Below, piece by piece: positions 5,326 through 5,623 of a stretch of DNA of 5,623 bases. The translations under genes and the position numbers were made by a program. The DNA is taken from positions 1-5,623 of the forward strand of contig JAQXJQ010000021.1 in the NCBI GenBank assembly GCA_029009035.1. The letters are read 5' to 3'. This DNA comes from Oscillospiraceae bacterium. Lineage in GTDB: Bacteria > Bacillota > Clostridia > Oscillospirales > Oscillospiraceae. Below the pieces are notes generated by a model. It saw only the letters and a list, made by a program, of their open reading frames with translations. It was not told the origin of the DNA and ran no database searches. The stretch's first letter is position 1. Each line of letters starts with the position of its first letter.

Positions 5326-5352
5326 AAAAAGGCGGGCCGCCGGCCCGCCTTT
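5326..5352 (-). terminator. Intrinsic terminator of prfB
   Basis: On the minus strand AAAGGCGGGC (5352-5343) pairs with GCCCGCCTTT (5337-5328) around a 5-nt loop, a 10-bp very GC-rich stem ending in a TTTTT run (5330-5326). It starts 9 nt after the prfB stop. This is a textbook rho-independent terminator. On the plus strand the T-run is only three bases. Confidence 0.88.
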
Positions 5353-5361
5353 CGCAGTATG

Positions 5362-5623
5362 CTATTTTGTGGCCCAGTTTCCGGTGGCGGAGGCGGTGAG
5401 GAAGGCGTTGATGAAGCCGTCCAGATCGCCGTCCATGACGGCGTTGATGTTGGAGGTCTCGTAGGCGGTGCGGTTGTCCTTCACCAGCTGGTAGGGCATG
5501 AACACATAGGAGCGGATCTGGCTGCCCCACTCGATCTTCAGCTGGGTGCCCTTGATGTCGGAGATCTTGTCCAGATGCTCCTGCTCCTTGATCTGCACCA
5601 GCTTGGAGCGCAGCATCTTCATA
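5362..5623 (-). CDS. prfB: Peptide chain release factor 2, C-terminal 86 residues (5' part beyond window)
   Basis: RF2 recognises UGA and UAA stop codons on the ribosome and triggers release of the finished protein. Only the last 86 codons are here, open at the right edge. The sequence matches the conserved RF2 tail: MKMLRSKL, KEQEHLDKISDIKG, WGSQIRSYVFMPYQLVKDNR, then NINAVMDGDLDGFINAFL. The WGSQIRSYV...DGDLDGFI pattern separates RF2 from RF1. The GGQ motif, the stop-codon-reading tripeptide and any programmed frameshift site would lie outside the window. The Met at 5620-5622 is an internal residue, not a start, because the preceding part of the conserved domain must continue beyond the edge. 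The tail ends with a short extension (TASATGNWATK) past the usual terminus and a TAG stop. A strong terminator follows 9 nt downstream. Confidence 0.95.
   Translation of the reverse strand, partial: MKMLRSKLVQIKEQEHLDKISDIKGTQLKIEWGSQIRSYVFMPYQLVKDNRTAYETSNINAVMDGDLDGFINAFLTASATGNWATK

Noticed and set aside
5362..5622. A complete 86-residue small gene starting at the Met near the right edge
   Set aside because: The sequence is the conserved C-terminal tail of RF2, and this Met is an internal position of that family (MKMLRSKL). The gene continues beyond the window.

Overview
The window reads as chromosomal DNA from a high-GC, Gram-positive anaerobe of the Clostridia, most likely a gut Oscillospiraceae-type bacterium (relatives of Flavonifractor, Lawsonibacter or Oscillibacter). 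This placement is inference. It rests on the GC-rich codon use, strong AGGAGG-type ribosome binding sites, a two-subunit oxygen-sensitive fumarase, a secreted nucleotidase that ends in a LysM domain, and an intergenic palindrome style I associate from memory with these genomes. No rRNA or tRNA gene, CRISPR array or transposase is visible.

Layout from left to right. (1) Positions 1-1066, minus strand: the first 355 residues of a MATE-family multidrug/Na+ antiporter, whose C-terminus lies beyond the left edge. (2) Positions 1067-1274: a divergent control region with a good sigma-A-type promoter for each direction, an inverted repeat between them, and a stem-loop at the expected 5' end of the rightward transcript. 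(3) Positions 1275-2673, plus strand: two translationally linked genes for the alpha and beta subunits of a class I [4Fe-4S] fumarate hydratase or tartrate dehydratase, followed by a likely terminator. (4) Positions 2674-3309: 636 bp without a convincing gene, packed with palindromes, lying between the convergent ends of the fumarase operon and the nucleotidase gene. (5) Positions 3310-5184, minus strand: a secreted 5'-nucleotidase-family metallophosphoesterase with a C-terminal LysM wall-binding domain, with its own promoter and ribosome binding site. (6) Positions 5362-5623, minus strand: the C-terminal 86 residues of peptide chain release factor 2 (prfB), followed by a strong intrinsic terminator.

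The genes do not form one pathway. Fumarase is central carbon metabolism, the MATE pump is export, the nucleotidase is extracellular nucleotide/phosphate scavenging, and prfB is translation termination. Only the fumarase pair is clearly an operon. Each minus-strand gene appears to have its own promoter or terminator.

I found no convincing new multi-gene system. The most interesting part is the non-coding block at 2728-3286. It contains a 125-bp element with 12-bp near-perfect terminal inverted repeats and four internal hairpins, and directly beside it a second hairpin cluster bracketed by a 10-base inverted repeat.
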